From Actinoplanes ianthinogenes (GTDB lineage: Bacteria; Actinomycetota; Actinomycetes; Mycobacteriales; Micromonosporaceae): a DNA stretch of 64,000 nt. Positions within the stretch are counted from its first letter, which is position 1, and each line of letters starts with the position of its first letter. The position numbers were made by a program, and so were the translations under genes. The DNA is taken from assembly GCF_018324205.1 (NCBI RefSeq), contig NZ_AP023356.1:4543501-4607500 (forward strand), given 5' to 3'. The notes beneath the pieces were generated by a model that was not told the DNA's origin, ran no database searches, and saw nothing but the letters and a program-made list of their open reading frames with translations. Of the stretch, positions 9,851 to 16,890 are shown one piece after another.

Positions 9851-10215
9851 TCACACGTTGACGGTGGCGGCAGCGTCGAGGTCGTAGTTGCGGGCGTAGC
9901 CGTTCTCGACGCCGACGAGCAGGTCGACGATCGTGAAATAGCGGTCCCAGAACGGCGTCTCGCGCAGCGCCTCGATCAGCAGCTGGTAGGACTGGTGGTC
10001 GCGGGCCTTCAGACCCAGACGTCGGTGACACGGGTGGAGTAGAACTCTGTGTCGTAGAAGCGTGATGTGACGTCTTTGGCCTTGCTCTGGATCACCGGAA
10101 GGACCTGTGTGGTGAAGGCTTCCACACGTTCTTCAACGGTCAGGGCGAGCCATTCCGGCGTGGTCTTGACGAGCATGAACGCGGTGACGGTCGGTTCGGC
10201 TTCTTCGGCGGTCAT
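9851..10215 (-). pseudogene. Darcynin-family gene interrupted by a frameshift
   Basis: ATG at 10215 with AGGAG upstream opens MTAEEAEPTVTAFMLVKTTP and reaches TGA at 10009 after VTDVWV (68 aa). One base back, a second frame continues in register with the family, ARDHQSYQLLIEALRETP through ENGYARNYDLDAAATVNV, to TGA at 9851. Joined, the product is about 122 aa, a normal darcynin length. The junction reads TGGGTCTGAAGGCC, where TGGGTCTGG-GAGGCC would be expected, so one base seems missing. There is no obvious slippery heptamer, which favours mutation or sequencing error over programmed frameshifting. The darcynin family has no known function. It sits 34 bp downstream of the epimerase and is probably cotranscribed with it. 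Confidence 0.65.
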
Positions 10216-10249
10216 GGCAGCTCCTCTTTCGGGCTGTGTGCGGTGTCGG

Positions 10250-11131
10250 TCAGGACGCGCTGCCGTAGGCGCCGGCCGCGATGTCGTCGAGCAGGGTGGG
10301 GCCGGTCGGGGTCCAGCCGAGCAGTTCACGGGTGCGGGCGCTGGAAGCGGCCATGCCGAGGCCGAGAAAATGGGCCATGAGACCGAAGTGCTCGGCGGCG
10401 TTCTCGCGGGCGACCGCGACCGTGGGCAGCCCAAGTGCCTCGCCGAGGGCCTCGGCGATCTTGCGGGTCGAGATGGACTCCTCGGCCACGACGTGCATCC
10501 GGGTACCGGCCGGGGCCTTCTCGATGCCGAGCCGGATCGCCCGCGCGGCGTCCGAGCGGTGCACGGCCGACCATGCGGTGGAGCCGTCGTCGATGTAGCC
10601 CGACGCGCCGCGTCGGCGGGCCCCGTCGGCGAGGAAGGTGACGAAGCCCCAGTCGCCGACGCCGTGCACGCTCGGGGCGAATCGCGCGATGATCGTGCGT
10701 ACGCCTCGCTCGACGTAGCTCAACGCCACGTTCTCGCTGTCACCGCGTGAGTCGACCGGGCTGACGTCGGATTCCAGGGCCGGCCGGCCCTCGGCGACGC
10801 CGGAGAGACCGTTGGCGACGACGAAGGGCTTGTCACTGCCGACCAGTGCCTCGGCCATGGCCTCGACGGCGGCGCGTTCGGCCCGATCGCTCTCCGGGCC
10901 GAAGTCGTGCTTGTTGGCGAGGTGGACGACAGCGTCGGCCGCGGCGACGCTGCGGCGCAGTGAGTCGAGGTCGTCGAGGTCGCCGCGCAGAGCGGTGGCG
11001 CCCTTGGCCTCCAGCGTCTTGGCCGAGTCGTCGGAGCGGGCCAGGCCGGTGACCTGGTAACCGTTCGCGAGCAATTCGTCGACGGTGGCGGAGCCGATCC
11101 AACCGGTCGCCCCGGTGACGAAGACGTTCAT
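10250..11131 (-). CDS. NAD(P)-dependent epimerase/dehydratase (atypical SDR)
   Basis: 293 aa, ATG at 11131 with GGGGAG five bases upstream. The N-terminal TGATGWIG is the Rossmann GxxGxxG motif of extended SDRs, and DAVVHLAN is the following strand. The usual YxxxK catalytic pair is not obvious: the equivalent region reads LSYVERGVRT, so this is an atypical SDR or NmrA-like reductase. The C-terminal half is substrate-binding. It is divergent from a TetR regulator, with palindromic operators in the 115-bp gap, and followed by the darcynin-like gene. It is probably a stress- or small-molecule-inducible enzyme repressed by that TetR. The substrate cannot be told. Confidence 0.85.
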   Translation of the reverse strand: MNVFVTGATGWIGSATVDELLANGYQVTGLARSDDSAKTLEAKGATALRGDLDDLDSLRRSVAAADAVVHLANKHDFGPESDRAERAAVEAMAEALVGSDKPFVVANGLSGVAEGRPALESDVSPVDSRGDSENVALSYVERGVRTIIARFAPSVHGVGDWGFVTFLADGARRRGASGYIDDGSTAWSAVHRSDAARAIRLGIEKAPAGTRMHVVAEESISTRKIAEALGEALGLPTVAVARENAAEHFGLMAHFLGLGMAASSARTRELLGWTPTGPTLLDDIAAGAYGSAS

Positions 11132-11179
11132 GAGATCTCCCCAAGGTTTCGATCCATCGTGTCTCGTAACCGTAGGTCA

Positions 11180-11240
11180 TAACGAGGCACCATGTCTCGT
11201 TACTTGAGTCACAAAGCGAGGCACGATGTCTCGGTACGAT
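11180..11240. promoter_or_regulatory. Paired TetR operators and TetR promoter
   Basis: Two near-identical 17-bp imperfect palindromes, CGAGGCACCATGTCTCG (11183-11199, extended to TAACGAG...CTCGTTA) and CGAGGCACGATGTCTCG (11217-11233), start 34 bp apart. A third half-site GTGTCTCGTAAC lies at 11159-11170, nearer the epimerase gene. TACGAT at 11235-11240, six bases before the TetR ATG, looks like the -10 of a leaderless promoter and abuts the second operator. The layout fits repression of both divergent genes by the TetR protein. Confidence 0.65.
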
Positions 11241-11246
11241 GGCCGG

Positions 11247-11816
11247 ATGATCGAACCGAAGAGCCGAGGCGGCCGGCCCCGCAGCGAACAGGCGCGTGAA
11301 GCCGTCCTGCATGCGGTCGACGACCTGTTGCTCGAAGTCGGTTATGCCGCTCTGACGATGAAGGGCATCGCTGAGCGCGCGGGCGTCGGCCGGCAGACGG
11401 TCTACCGCTGGTGGTCAACCAAGGCGGAGATCATTTTCGAGGCCAGCGTCGCCGACGCCGAGGAGGAACTCACGGTGCCGCCCGCCCGCACCCCGCTGGC
11501 CGGCATCAGCGCCTACCTCGAGGCGTTGGTCCGCTTCCTGACGCACTCACCGGCTGGGATCGCGTACCGGACGCTGCTCGCCGCCGCTCAGCACGATCCG
11601 GCGGTCGCGCAGCTGATCGCGTCGCGCGACGTCCTCGGCGCGAGCGCGCAAGCCGTCCTCGACCGGACCATTCCCGGCCTGGCCGCCCCCGATCAGGTGG
11701 CCGCACGCCTGATCGGGCCGGCGTTCTACTGGATCATGAGCGGACGGGACTCGACCGAACTCGATATCCGGGAGCTGGCGGAAAGCTTCCTGCAAAGCGT
11801 TCAAGTGCGCGCCTGA
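11247..11816 (+). CDS. TetR/AcrR-family repressor
   Basis: 189 aa from ATG 11247. An in-frame ATG at 11226 lies inside an operator, and the -10-like TACGAT six bases before 11247 suggests a leaderless mRNA. The N-terminal helix-turn-helix is clear (LTMKGIAERAGVGRQTVYRWW, residues about 30-50), followed by a TetR C-terminal ligand domain (AYRTLLAAAQHDPAVAQLI). It is divergent from the epimerase, and the palindromes between them are the expected targets. The ligand is unknown. Confidence 0.9.
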   Translation: MIEPKSRGGRPRSEQAREAVLHAVDDLLLEVGYAALTMKGIAERAGVGRQTVYRWWSTKAEIIFEASVADAEEELTVPPARTPLAGISAYLEALVRFLTHSPAGIAYRTLLAAAQHDPAVAQLIASRDVLGASAQAVLDRTIPGLAAPDQVAARLIGPAFYWIMSGRDSTELDIRELAESFLQSVQVRA

Positions 11817-11907
11817 ATCGGGTCGTGACCCCCACGCGGCGACGAGCGCCGAGAACCCCGGGTACGAGCCGAGCAGCAGCGGCGCCTCGACGCGCACCGA
11901 TCCGTCC

Positions 11908-11976
11908 TCAGGGCTGGTGAAGAGGTCCGTGCGGGTCGGTCAGCGTGCCGAAGTAGCCGAAGATCACCGCGCGCAT
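11908..11976 (-). pseudogene. 5' scrap of a HAD-superfamily hydrolase
   Basis: ATG at 11976 reads MRAVIFGYFGTLTDP, which matches the start of a HAD hydrolase (normally VIFDYFGTLTDP), then stops at 11908 after 22 codons. The catalytic nucleophile Asp is replaced by Gly (GGC). Another frame continues with EDGSVRVEAPLLLGSYPGF without a recognisable HAD motif. It is probably a decayed fragment. The match is short, so confidence is modest. The rest of 11817-12114 holds only this and a terminator. Confidence 0.4.
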
Positions 11977-11992
11977 GGGCCACACACGGACG

Positions 11993-12027
11993 CGCCGGAG
12001 ACCCCCGTGGTGCGAGGGTCTCCGGCG
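11993..12027 (-). terminator. Terminator of the duplicated-domain secreted protein
   Basis: CGCCGGAGACCC (11993-12004) and GGGTCTCCGGCG (12016-12027) form a perfect 12-bp stem with an 11-nt loop, 88 bp beyond the stop of the leftward gene ending at 12115. Confidence 0.65.
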
Positions 12028-12114
12028 AGGCGTTTCCTTACCGTGGATCAGGATCCGCGAAGGATCAGGTTGCCGTCGTCCGCGGCGCCGCTCTGCCTAT
12101 TTCGCTGGCGCGTT

Positions 12115-13032
12115 TTACGGCGCCGCATTTCCCGCGGCTTTGTCCGCTGGCGTCTCGTTCAAACCCAAACCACGCAGGATGTTATCGCGGTTCGCGTTTC
12201 CGCGCAGCGCGGTCAAGGATTTCAAGCGGCCCAGCAAAGTCGTGGAAGACGCGGGGCATTTCAAGTCCTGAATCGCCGACAGAGTCTTTTCAAAACGCTG
12301 GATGCGACTTTCCAGGTCCGCTCCACTCGGAAAGTTCGGATTCTTCAGCGCTACCTGCGCGTTCACTTGGGCTTGAGTGGGCGGGCAGCGACCGGGAACG
12401 TTCACCCCGGTAGGACCCACACGGTCGGCCGTCGCGTTCGGATCACCCGGGCTGAAGCCCAGCGCCGGCACCAAAGCGTTGATGTTGCCGGAGCCGGCTC
12501 CGGCGTTCCCCGTCGCTCCACTCGCGGCCGCGTCACCGGATCCTGCGGCGGCTTTGTCCGCTGGCGTCTCGTTCAAACCCAAACCACGCAGGATGTTATC
12601 GCGGTCCGCGTTTCCGCGCAGCGCGGTCAAGGATTTCAAGCGGCCCAGCAAAGTCGTGGAAGATGCGGGGCATTTCAAGTCCTGAATCGCCGACAGAGTC
12701 TTTTCAAAACGCTGGATGCGACTTTCCAGGTCCGCTCCACTCGGAAAGTTCGCATTCTTGAGCGCTACCTGCGCGTTCACTTGGGCTTGAGTGGGCGGGC
12801 AGCGACCGGGAACGTTCACCCCGGTAGGACCCACACGGTCGGCCGTCGCGTTCGGATCACCCGGACTGAAGCCCAGCGCCGGCACCAAAGCGTTGATGTT
12901 GCCGGAGCCGGCTCCGGACTCGGCGGCCTGGCTCATCCCCGTGCCGACCGCGAGCGCCGAGCCGAGCAGCGCTGCTGCGGCACCTCCAATCACCAGCTTG
13001 CGCGTCCGGCTGCTGACTCCGCGTCGATACAT
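12115..13032 (-). CDS. Secreted protein with two near-identical internal repeats
   Basis: 305 aa from ATG 13032, with GAGGAG seven bases upstream; an in-frame extension to 13113 has no ribosome site. Residues 1-40 form a signal peptide (LVIGGAAAALLGSALAVGTG, then MSQAAES). Two copies of a roughly 123-residue module follow, from GSGNINALVPALGFSPGDP to LGLNETPADKAA, joined by a Gly/Ala linker. Each module has two Cys (NVPGRCPPTQAQ and DLKCPASS), probably forming a disulphide, and a central amphipathic helical stretch. I do not recognise the module. The signal peptide closely matches that of the small DPBB protein at 53.9 kb, and both share an upstream AT-rich dyad. A structural or surface role is possible but unproven. 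Confidence 0.8.
   Translation of the reverse strand: MYRRGVSSRTRKLVIGGAAAALLGSALAVGTGMSQAAESGAGSGNINALVPALGFSPGDPNATADRVGPTGVNVPGRCPPTQAQVNAQVALKNANFPSGADLESRIQRFEKTLSAIQDLKCPASSTTLLGRLKSLTALRGNADRDNILRGLGLNETPADKAAAGSGDAAASGATGNAGAGSGNINALVPALGFSPGDPNATADRVGPTGVNVPGRCPPTQAQVNAQVALKNPNFPSGADLESRIQRFEKTLSAIQDLKCPASSTTLLGRLKSLTALRGNANRDNILRGLGLNETPADKAAGNAAP
12134..12917. repeat. 370-bp coding duplication, period 414 bp
   Basis: 12134-12503 and 12548-12917 are direct repeats that differ at only about six positions (for example ggttcgcg/ggtccgcg, gaagacgcgg/gaagatgcgg and ggattcttcagc/gcattcttgagc). They encode the two modules of the secreted protein. The near-identity at silent positions too implies recent duplication or ongoing gene conversion. 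Confidence 0.9.
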
Positions 13033-13118
13033 GCACGGCTCCTCTTCGTCTCGGTACTGCTTGTGCCGAGATATACGAGCGATGATGTGACGGCAGTTCA
13101 TGACGCTGAACAAGCTTT

Positions 13119-13135
13119 CCTTAAAGCTTCTTTAA
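13119..13135 (-). promoter_or_regulatory. AT-rich dyad upstream of duplicated secreted protein
   Basis: On the minus strand TTAAAG-AAG-CTTTAA-GG is an inverted repeat with 6-bp arms, about 87 bp before the ATG. A very similar TTAAGG-AT-CTTTAA-GG stands at 53821-53836, before the other gene with the same signal peptide. In GC-rich DNA this shared element is a candidate common operator or promoter element. Confidence 0.45.
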
Positions 13136-13625
13136 CGCGACTCCCGGGGCGTGCAGCCGCCAGCAACGTCGCGCCCACGTGCGCGCGCACCCGGCCGCGG
13201 GTCAGCAGCAAGCACGCCATCGTCCACAAGGCCGGCTGCGCGAGCAGCCCGGTCTGCCAGCCGGACAACGTCAGCCCGAACACCGTGACCAGCACCTCGG
13301 CTATTGCGGTGCCGCCACCGATCGGCACGCCCGAGGCCGCCCGGCGTCCGTAAGCCCGCGCCACCAGATGCGTCGTGGTCTTACCGAGCCGTTCGAGCCG
13401 ACAGCACGATCCGGGCCCGCGCCTCAGCACGGGCCCGGACGGTCCAATCTGTACCGTTGTCAGCCAACCCGGCCCAGCCGTTGCAACTGCCTCTCTGCTG
13501 GTCGGCGCGCACGATCGGCGGCAAGAGAAGTGAAAGCCGAGTGGGACTCGGCCAGGACGGAATATGGCGGGCGGTACGGATCGAGGCGCCCGCCGCATCG
13601 GTGTGGCCGTGGGTTGCGCAAGTGA
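13136..13625. other. Stretch without an assignable gene
   Basis: No convincing gene. A leftward frame (13098-13598) encodes a partly hydrophobic text (AEVLVTVFGLTLSGWQTGLL, then QPALWTMACLLLTRGRVRAH) that I cannot assign. It has no ribosome site and may be a decayed gene in the integrase-flanked patch. Confidence 0.4.
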
Positions 13626-14168
13626 GGCTGCAAAGACGGCGAACCGATCAACCCGAGCTACGCCACCACCCGCTTCCGCAAACTCACCACCCGCGCCGGC
13701 CTACCCCCGGCCCGCCTGCACGACCTGCGCCACGGCGCCGCCTCCCTGGCCCACGAGGCCGGCGCGGACCTGAAGACCCTGCAAGATCTGCTCGGCCACT
13801 CCAGCATCGTGGTCACCGCCGACACCCACACCAGCGTCCTGCCCGACAGCCAGCGCCGCTGCGCGGATGCCACCGCCGCGTTGGTGCTTGCAGCGGCCCG
13901 GCACACCCGCAAACGCATCAAGCAGAAAGCGGCGAAGAACCGGCCCGCCGGGCGCGGCGAAAAGAAACACCTTCGGAGAAACGACCCATCAACAAGAAGC
14001 GAAGCCGCAGGTCACGCAACCGCCGCAACCCCTTCCGTCACGGAAAGTAACGACACCCATGTGCCACCCACCCTCCACACAGGCCGGACAACGACAAAGG
14101 CCCGAACCGCGTTTCCGCAGCTCAGGCCTTTATCGAAGAAGTGCGCCCGAAGGGACTCGAACCCCTAA
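13626..14168 (+). pseudogene. C-terminal relic of a tyrosine-recombinase integrase
   Basis: The frame opens after a TGA at 13623 and reads KDGEPINPSYATTRFRKL, then PPARLHDLRHGAASLAHEAG (the HxxRH box) and LQDLLGHSSIVVTADTHTSV. The family normally has TADTYTSV; the nucleophilic Tyr is His here (CAC at 13827-13829), so the enzyme would be dead even if complete. Homology fades after RCADATAALVLAAARHTRKR. The frame ends inside the 3' end of tRNA-Arg, as AICE and phage integrases often do at their attachment site. No start codon or N-terminal domain is attached. It is probably the left-over end of an element once integrated at this tRNA. Confidence 0.75.
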
Positions 14169-14214
14169 CCTTCTGATCCGTAGTCAGATGCTCTATCCAT
14201 TGAGCTACGGGCGC
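14142..14214 (-). tRNA. tRNA-Arg(ACG)
   Basis: 73 nt on the minus strand. Acceptor GCGCCCG pairs with CGGGCGC, the anticodon stem CTGA/TCAG encloses CTACGGA (anticodon ACG, read ICG), and the T arm contains GGTTCGAGTCC. Discriminator base A at 14142; CCA is not encoded. Its 3' end points at the integrase relic, making it the likely attachment site. Confidence 0.95.
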
Positions 14215-14253
14215 TCGTTCAGTGCTCAGTCAGCATACACACCGACTTTTGCG

Positions 14254-14343
14254 CGGAGACTCCGGGATTCGAACCCGGGATGGGCGGTTAGCCCAAACCG
14301 CATTAGCAGTGCGGCGCCATAGACCAGACTAGGCGAAGTCTCC
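14254..14343 (-). tRNA. tRNA-Ser(GCT)
   Basis: 90-nt class II tRNA with a long variable arm. Acceptor GGAGACT pairs with AGTCTCC, discriminator G; anticodon loop ACTGCTAAT gives GCT; T arm GGGTTCGAATCCC. CCA is not encoded. It is 39 bp upstream of tRNA-Arg and the two could be cotranscribed. Confidence 0.95.
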
Positions 14344-14474
14344 TCGGCGGCCCGTCGGAGCCACCGAGGATTGAGGATACCGGACCGCCTGAGGGCCGCA
14401 CAAAGAGGTCCGCCCGAAACCTCCCGAAGATCTGCTGTGAAGGCTGCGAACAGGCGAAACGTTGCGCTTGCGAC

Positions 14475-14480
14475 TACGCT
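14475..14480 (+). promoter_or_regulatory. -10 of a leaderless promoter
   Basis: TACGCT ends seven bases before the ATG at 14488, the spacing expected when transcription starts at the start codon. No Shine-Dalgarno sequence is present, which supports a leaderless message. Confidence 0.5.
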
Positions 14481-14487
14481 GCGCAGG

Positions 14488-15972
14488 ATGGAGGAGAAGC
14501 AGACGCGGGGTGGGCGCGATCCGCACGCGCCGTTCAGCGGAGCGGGTTCGGAGGAGCCGGCCGCGCCGCCGGCCCGGCGTGGGGCACCGCCGGTGGTCAC
14601 CTTCCAGCCGCCACGACCCGGGGTCAGTGCCGAAGGTCACCCCCAAAAACCCGATTTGGGTACGCCTGACAGCCCGCCCGCATCCACGACAACTCCCCGT
14701 CCCACGACAAGAGTGCCCAAGGCCACACCAGCCAAGGCGACCCCGAGTCAAGCCCCGGCCGAGGAGCCCACCTCGGCGGCAGAGGCGACCCCACCCCGCC
14801 CGGTGCCGCCGGCGAAAAAACCCGCACGCCCCGCAAAGACCACCCCGGCAGCGGCAACGCCCGTGAAGAAGGACACCGCACCGGAGCCTCCGGCGAGGAA
14901 GCCCGCCCCGGCGAAGCGGCCCGCCCCGCGCGCCCGCGCAGCCGCAAAGAGCACCCCGGCCGACCCGCTGACCAGCCCGGAGTCTCCGGTGAAGCGCGCG
15001 GCTCCCGCCAAACGCGCCCGAAAGACCACCGCTCCGGCGGCCACGATCCCGGCGGAAACAGCACCGGTTCAAGCAGTCGTCACGAAGGCGGTGACACCGA
15101 CTGAGGCAGCGCCGACGACAAAGCCGGCCCCACCAACAGAGACCGCCGAGGTCGCCGCGGCAACACCGATGACCAAACCAGCCCCGCCAGCGGAGGCAGC
15201 AGCAGCAGCGGCCGCGCCGCCCCCAACGGCCGACACCGTGGCAGCGCCGCGCCCCAAAACCGACACCGCAGCAGCGCCGCCAACAGCCGACACCGTGGCA
15301 GCGCCGCGCCCCAAAACCGACACCGTGGCAGCACCGCGCCCAACGGCCGACACCGTGGCAGCGCCGACAACCGAAACACCCCCAACAGTCCCGGCCCAGC
15401 CGACCCGGGCCGCTACCCCGCAGCCGCCTCTACCCACCCCGGACCAACTAGCCGTCGACCTCTGGCCCCGCCTCCTGGCCGACCCCCGCAACGCCGCCAA
15501 ACTCCTGGCCGATTCCGCCGTGCACACCCTCGGCCCCCGCGCCGCCGCCTGGGCCGCGCAGACCCGCGCCACCTACCCCGCCGCCACCCCGCAAGCCCTG
15601 GCCAGGCTCGCCACCGCCCGCTTCACCCGCGCCGCGACGCTGCGCGGCGGCCTCAGCGCGCTCTCCGGCACCTACGCCCCGTTCACCCTGGTCGCCACGG
15701 CCGCGTTCACCCACGCCGAGCTGGTCCTGCACCTCGCCGCGGCGTACGGTCTCGATCCCACCCACCCGGACCGGGCGGCGGAGATCCTGGGCCTCCTCCC
15801 GGGCTACCGGAACGGAGCGGCCTGGGCCGCGCTGCGCCTGGCCGACCGTTTCCTCCCGGGCACGAGCCTGCTCGGCGCGGTTCTCGGCGGCCGGAACGCG
15901 GCCGAGGCGGTGGCGACCCGAGCCGAGCGACGCTACGGCTGGTACACCGGGCGGGAGAAGGCCCGCGAGTAA
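14488..15972 (+). CDS. EcsC-like protein with Lys/Ala/Pro-rich histone-like linker
   Basis: 494 aa. Residues about 20-305 are low-complexity Ala/Pro/Thr/Lys text resembling histone H1 tails (AKKPARPAKTTPAAATPVKK), with a degenerate repeat of PTADTVAAPRPKTDTVAAP near 245-295. The C-terminal 180 residues are ordered: LADSAVHTLGPRAAAW, LARLATARFTRAATLRG and HAELVLHLAAAYGLDPTHPD resemble the EcsC family, which carries similar HIAAAYGxDPTxPDRA text. Function of EcsC domains is not settled; membrane or protein interaction is suggested. The ATG at 14488 is preceded by a leaderless -10. A longer in-frame start at 14371 overlaps no ribosome site. Confidence 0.7.
   Translation: MEEKQTRGGRDPHAPFSGAGSEEPAAPPARRGAPPVVTFQPPRPGVSAEGHPQKPDLGTPDSPPASTTTPRPTTRVPKATPAKATPSQAPAEEPTSAAEATPPRPVPPAKKPARPAKTTPAAATPVKKDTAPEPPARKPAPAKRPAPRARAAAKSTPADPLTSPESPVKRAAPAKRARKTTAPAATIPAETAPVQAVVTKAVTPTEAAPTTKPAPPTETAEVAAATPMTKPAPPAEAAAAAAAPPPTADTVAAPRPKTDTAAAPPTADTVAAPRPKTDTVAAPRPTADTVAAPTTETPPTVPAQPTRAATPQPPLPTPDQLAVDLWPRLLADPRNAAKLLADSAVHTLGPRAAAWAAQTRATYPAATPQALARLATARFTRAATLRGGLSALSGTYAPFTLVATAAFTHAELVLHLAAAYGLDPTHPDRAAEILGLLPGYRNGAAWAALRLADRFLPGTSLLGAVLGGRNAAEAVATRAERRYGWYTGREKARE
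15222..15369 (+). repeat. Degenerate tandem repeats in the EcsC-like gene
   Basis: Five or so copies of a unit built on gccgacaccgtggcagcgcc and its variant ccaaaaccgacaccg follow one another, encoding alternating PTADTVAAP and RPKTDTVAAP. It probably expands and contracts by slippage. Confidence 0.7.
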
Positions 15973-15999
15973 GACGAGTAAGAGAGGTGAAGACGCTGC

Positions 16000-16773
16000 T
16001 TACGGATGCAGCCACCCCAGCCATGAATCCGGCAGCAACTCATAACCGACGAACGCGGTGATGTCGAGCAGACTGTGCGCCACGATCAACGGCATCACCC
16101 GCTTCGTCCGCAGGTAGAACAGCGCAAAGATCACCCCCATCACGACGTTCCCGATGAAGCCGCCGAACCCCTGGTACAGGTGGTACGACCCCCGCAGCAC
16201 GGCAGAGCAAGCGATGATCGCCGGCACCGAGACGGAGAGCTGTCGGAGCCGGGTGATCAGGTAACCGACGACCAGCACCTCCTCCAGCACCGCGTTCTGT
16301 ATCGCGGAGAGGATCAGCACCGGCACCGCCCACCAGTACGGCTGCAACGCCGACGGCACGATCTGCGCGCTGATCCCGAGCTGGAGTGCGGTATAAACCA
16401 GCAGCAGCCCGGGGATCCCGATCCCGGCCGCGAGTGCGGCGCCCCACCCCGCGTCGAAGCCGGGCCGCCGCAGGTCGATGCCGAGGTCCCGGCCCGGGTT
16501 CATGTCGTCGCGGCGCAGCAGGTACCACGCCAGGGCGACCGGCACCAGGTCGAAGAAGATGTTCAGCAGCTGGTAGGTGAGGTCCAGGTACGGCCGGGGG
16601 GACAGCGGCGCATTCAGCGTCGCGGTGTGGCTGGCCAGCGGCTTGCCGTCGGTGAGCGTGGCGGTCAGCCGCACCAGCGACCAGATCGCCGACTGCCCGA
16701 GCGACAGCAGCATGACGATGACTATCTCGGCGGGGTACGCCGATCGGGTGGTCCGCTGGCCTTCAAGAGTCAC
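16000..16773 (-). CDS. CPBP-family intramembrane metalloprotease
   Basis: 257 aa from GTG 16773; the frame stays open upstream but overlaps the flavohaemoglobin on the other strand. About seven hydrophobic segments. The CPBP signature is present in the variant form of actinobacteria: VLEEVLVVGYLITRL (motif 1, Glu-Glu kept but the usual Arg replaced), LRGSYHLYQGFGG (motif 2 His), and VMPLIVAHSLLDI (motif 3 His/Asp). The family includes CAAX-prenyl protease homologues; bacterial members process or protect membrane peptides. The substrate is unknown. It shares a 117-bp intergenic region with the divergent flavohaemoglobin gene. Confidence 0.85.
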   Translation of the reverse strand: MTLEGQRTTRSAYPAEIVIVMLLSLGQSAIWSLVRLTATLTDGKPLASHTATLNAPLSPRPYLDLTYQLLNIFFDLVPVALAWYLLRRDDMNPGRDLGIDLRRPGFDAGWGAALAAGIGIPGLLLVYTALQLGISAQIVPSALQPYWWAVPVLILSAIQNAVLEEVLVVGYLITRLRQLSVSVPAIIACSAVLRGSYHLYQGFGGFIGNVVMGVIFALFYLRTKRVMPLIVAHSLLDITAFVGYELLPDSWLGWLHP

Positions 16774-16890
16774 GGCTTTAACTGTAGGACGGCCAGAATG
16801 CGGCCATTTCGGCAAGCGACGCGCCGACAGACGTGACGAGTCGCACTTTTGGTGCGTCGTGTTCCCGACTGTGCTGACCACCATGAATGC

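Noticed and set aside
10009..10011. Programmed frameshift in the darcynin-like gene
   Set aside because: There is no slippery heptamer or downstream stimulatory structure at the junction, so mutation or error is simpler.
11547..11897. Minus-strand frame opposite the TetR gene
   Set aside because: Antisense shadow of a clear TetR regulator, with no domain and no ribosome site.
13098..13598. 166-codon minus-strand frame as a gene or transposase remnant
   Set aside because: Partly hydrophobic text, but no family recognised and no ribosome site. It was left as unassigned.
14142..14168. C-terminal RRDSNP text of the integrase frame as meaningful protein
   Set aside because: These codons are the antisense of the tRNA-Arg 3' end. 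The same tail appears in many frames that run into tRNA genes.
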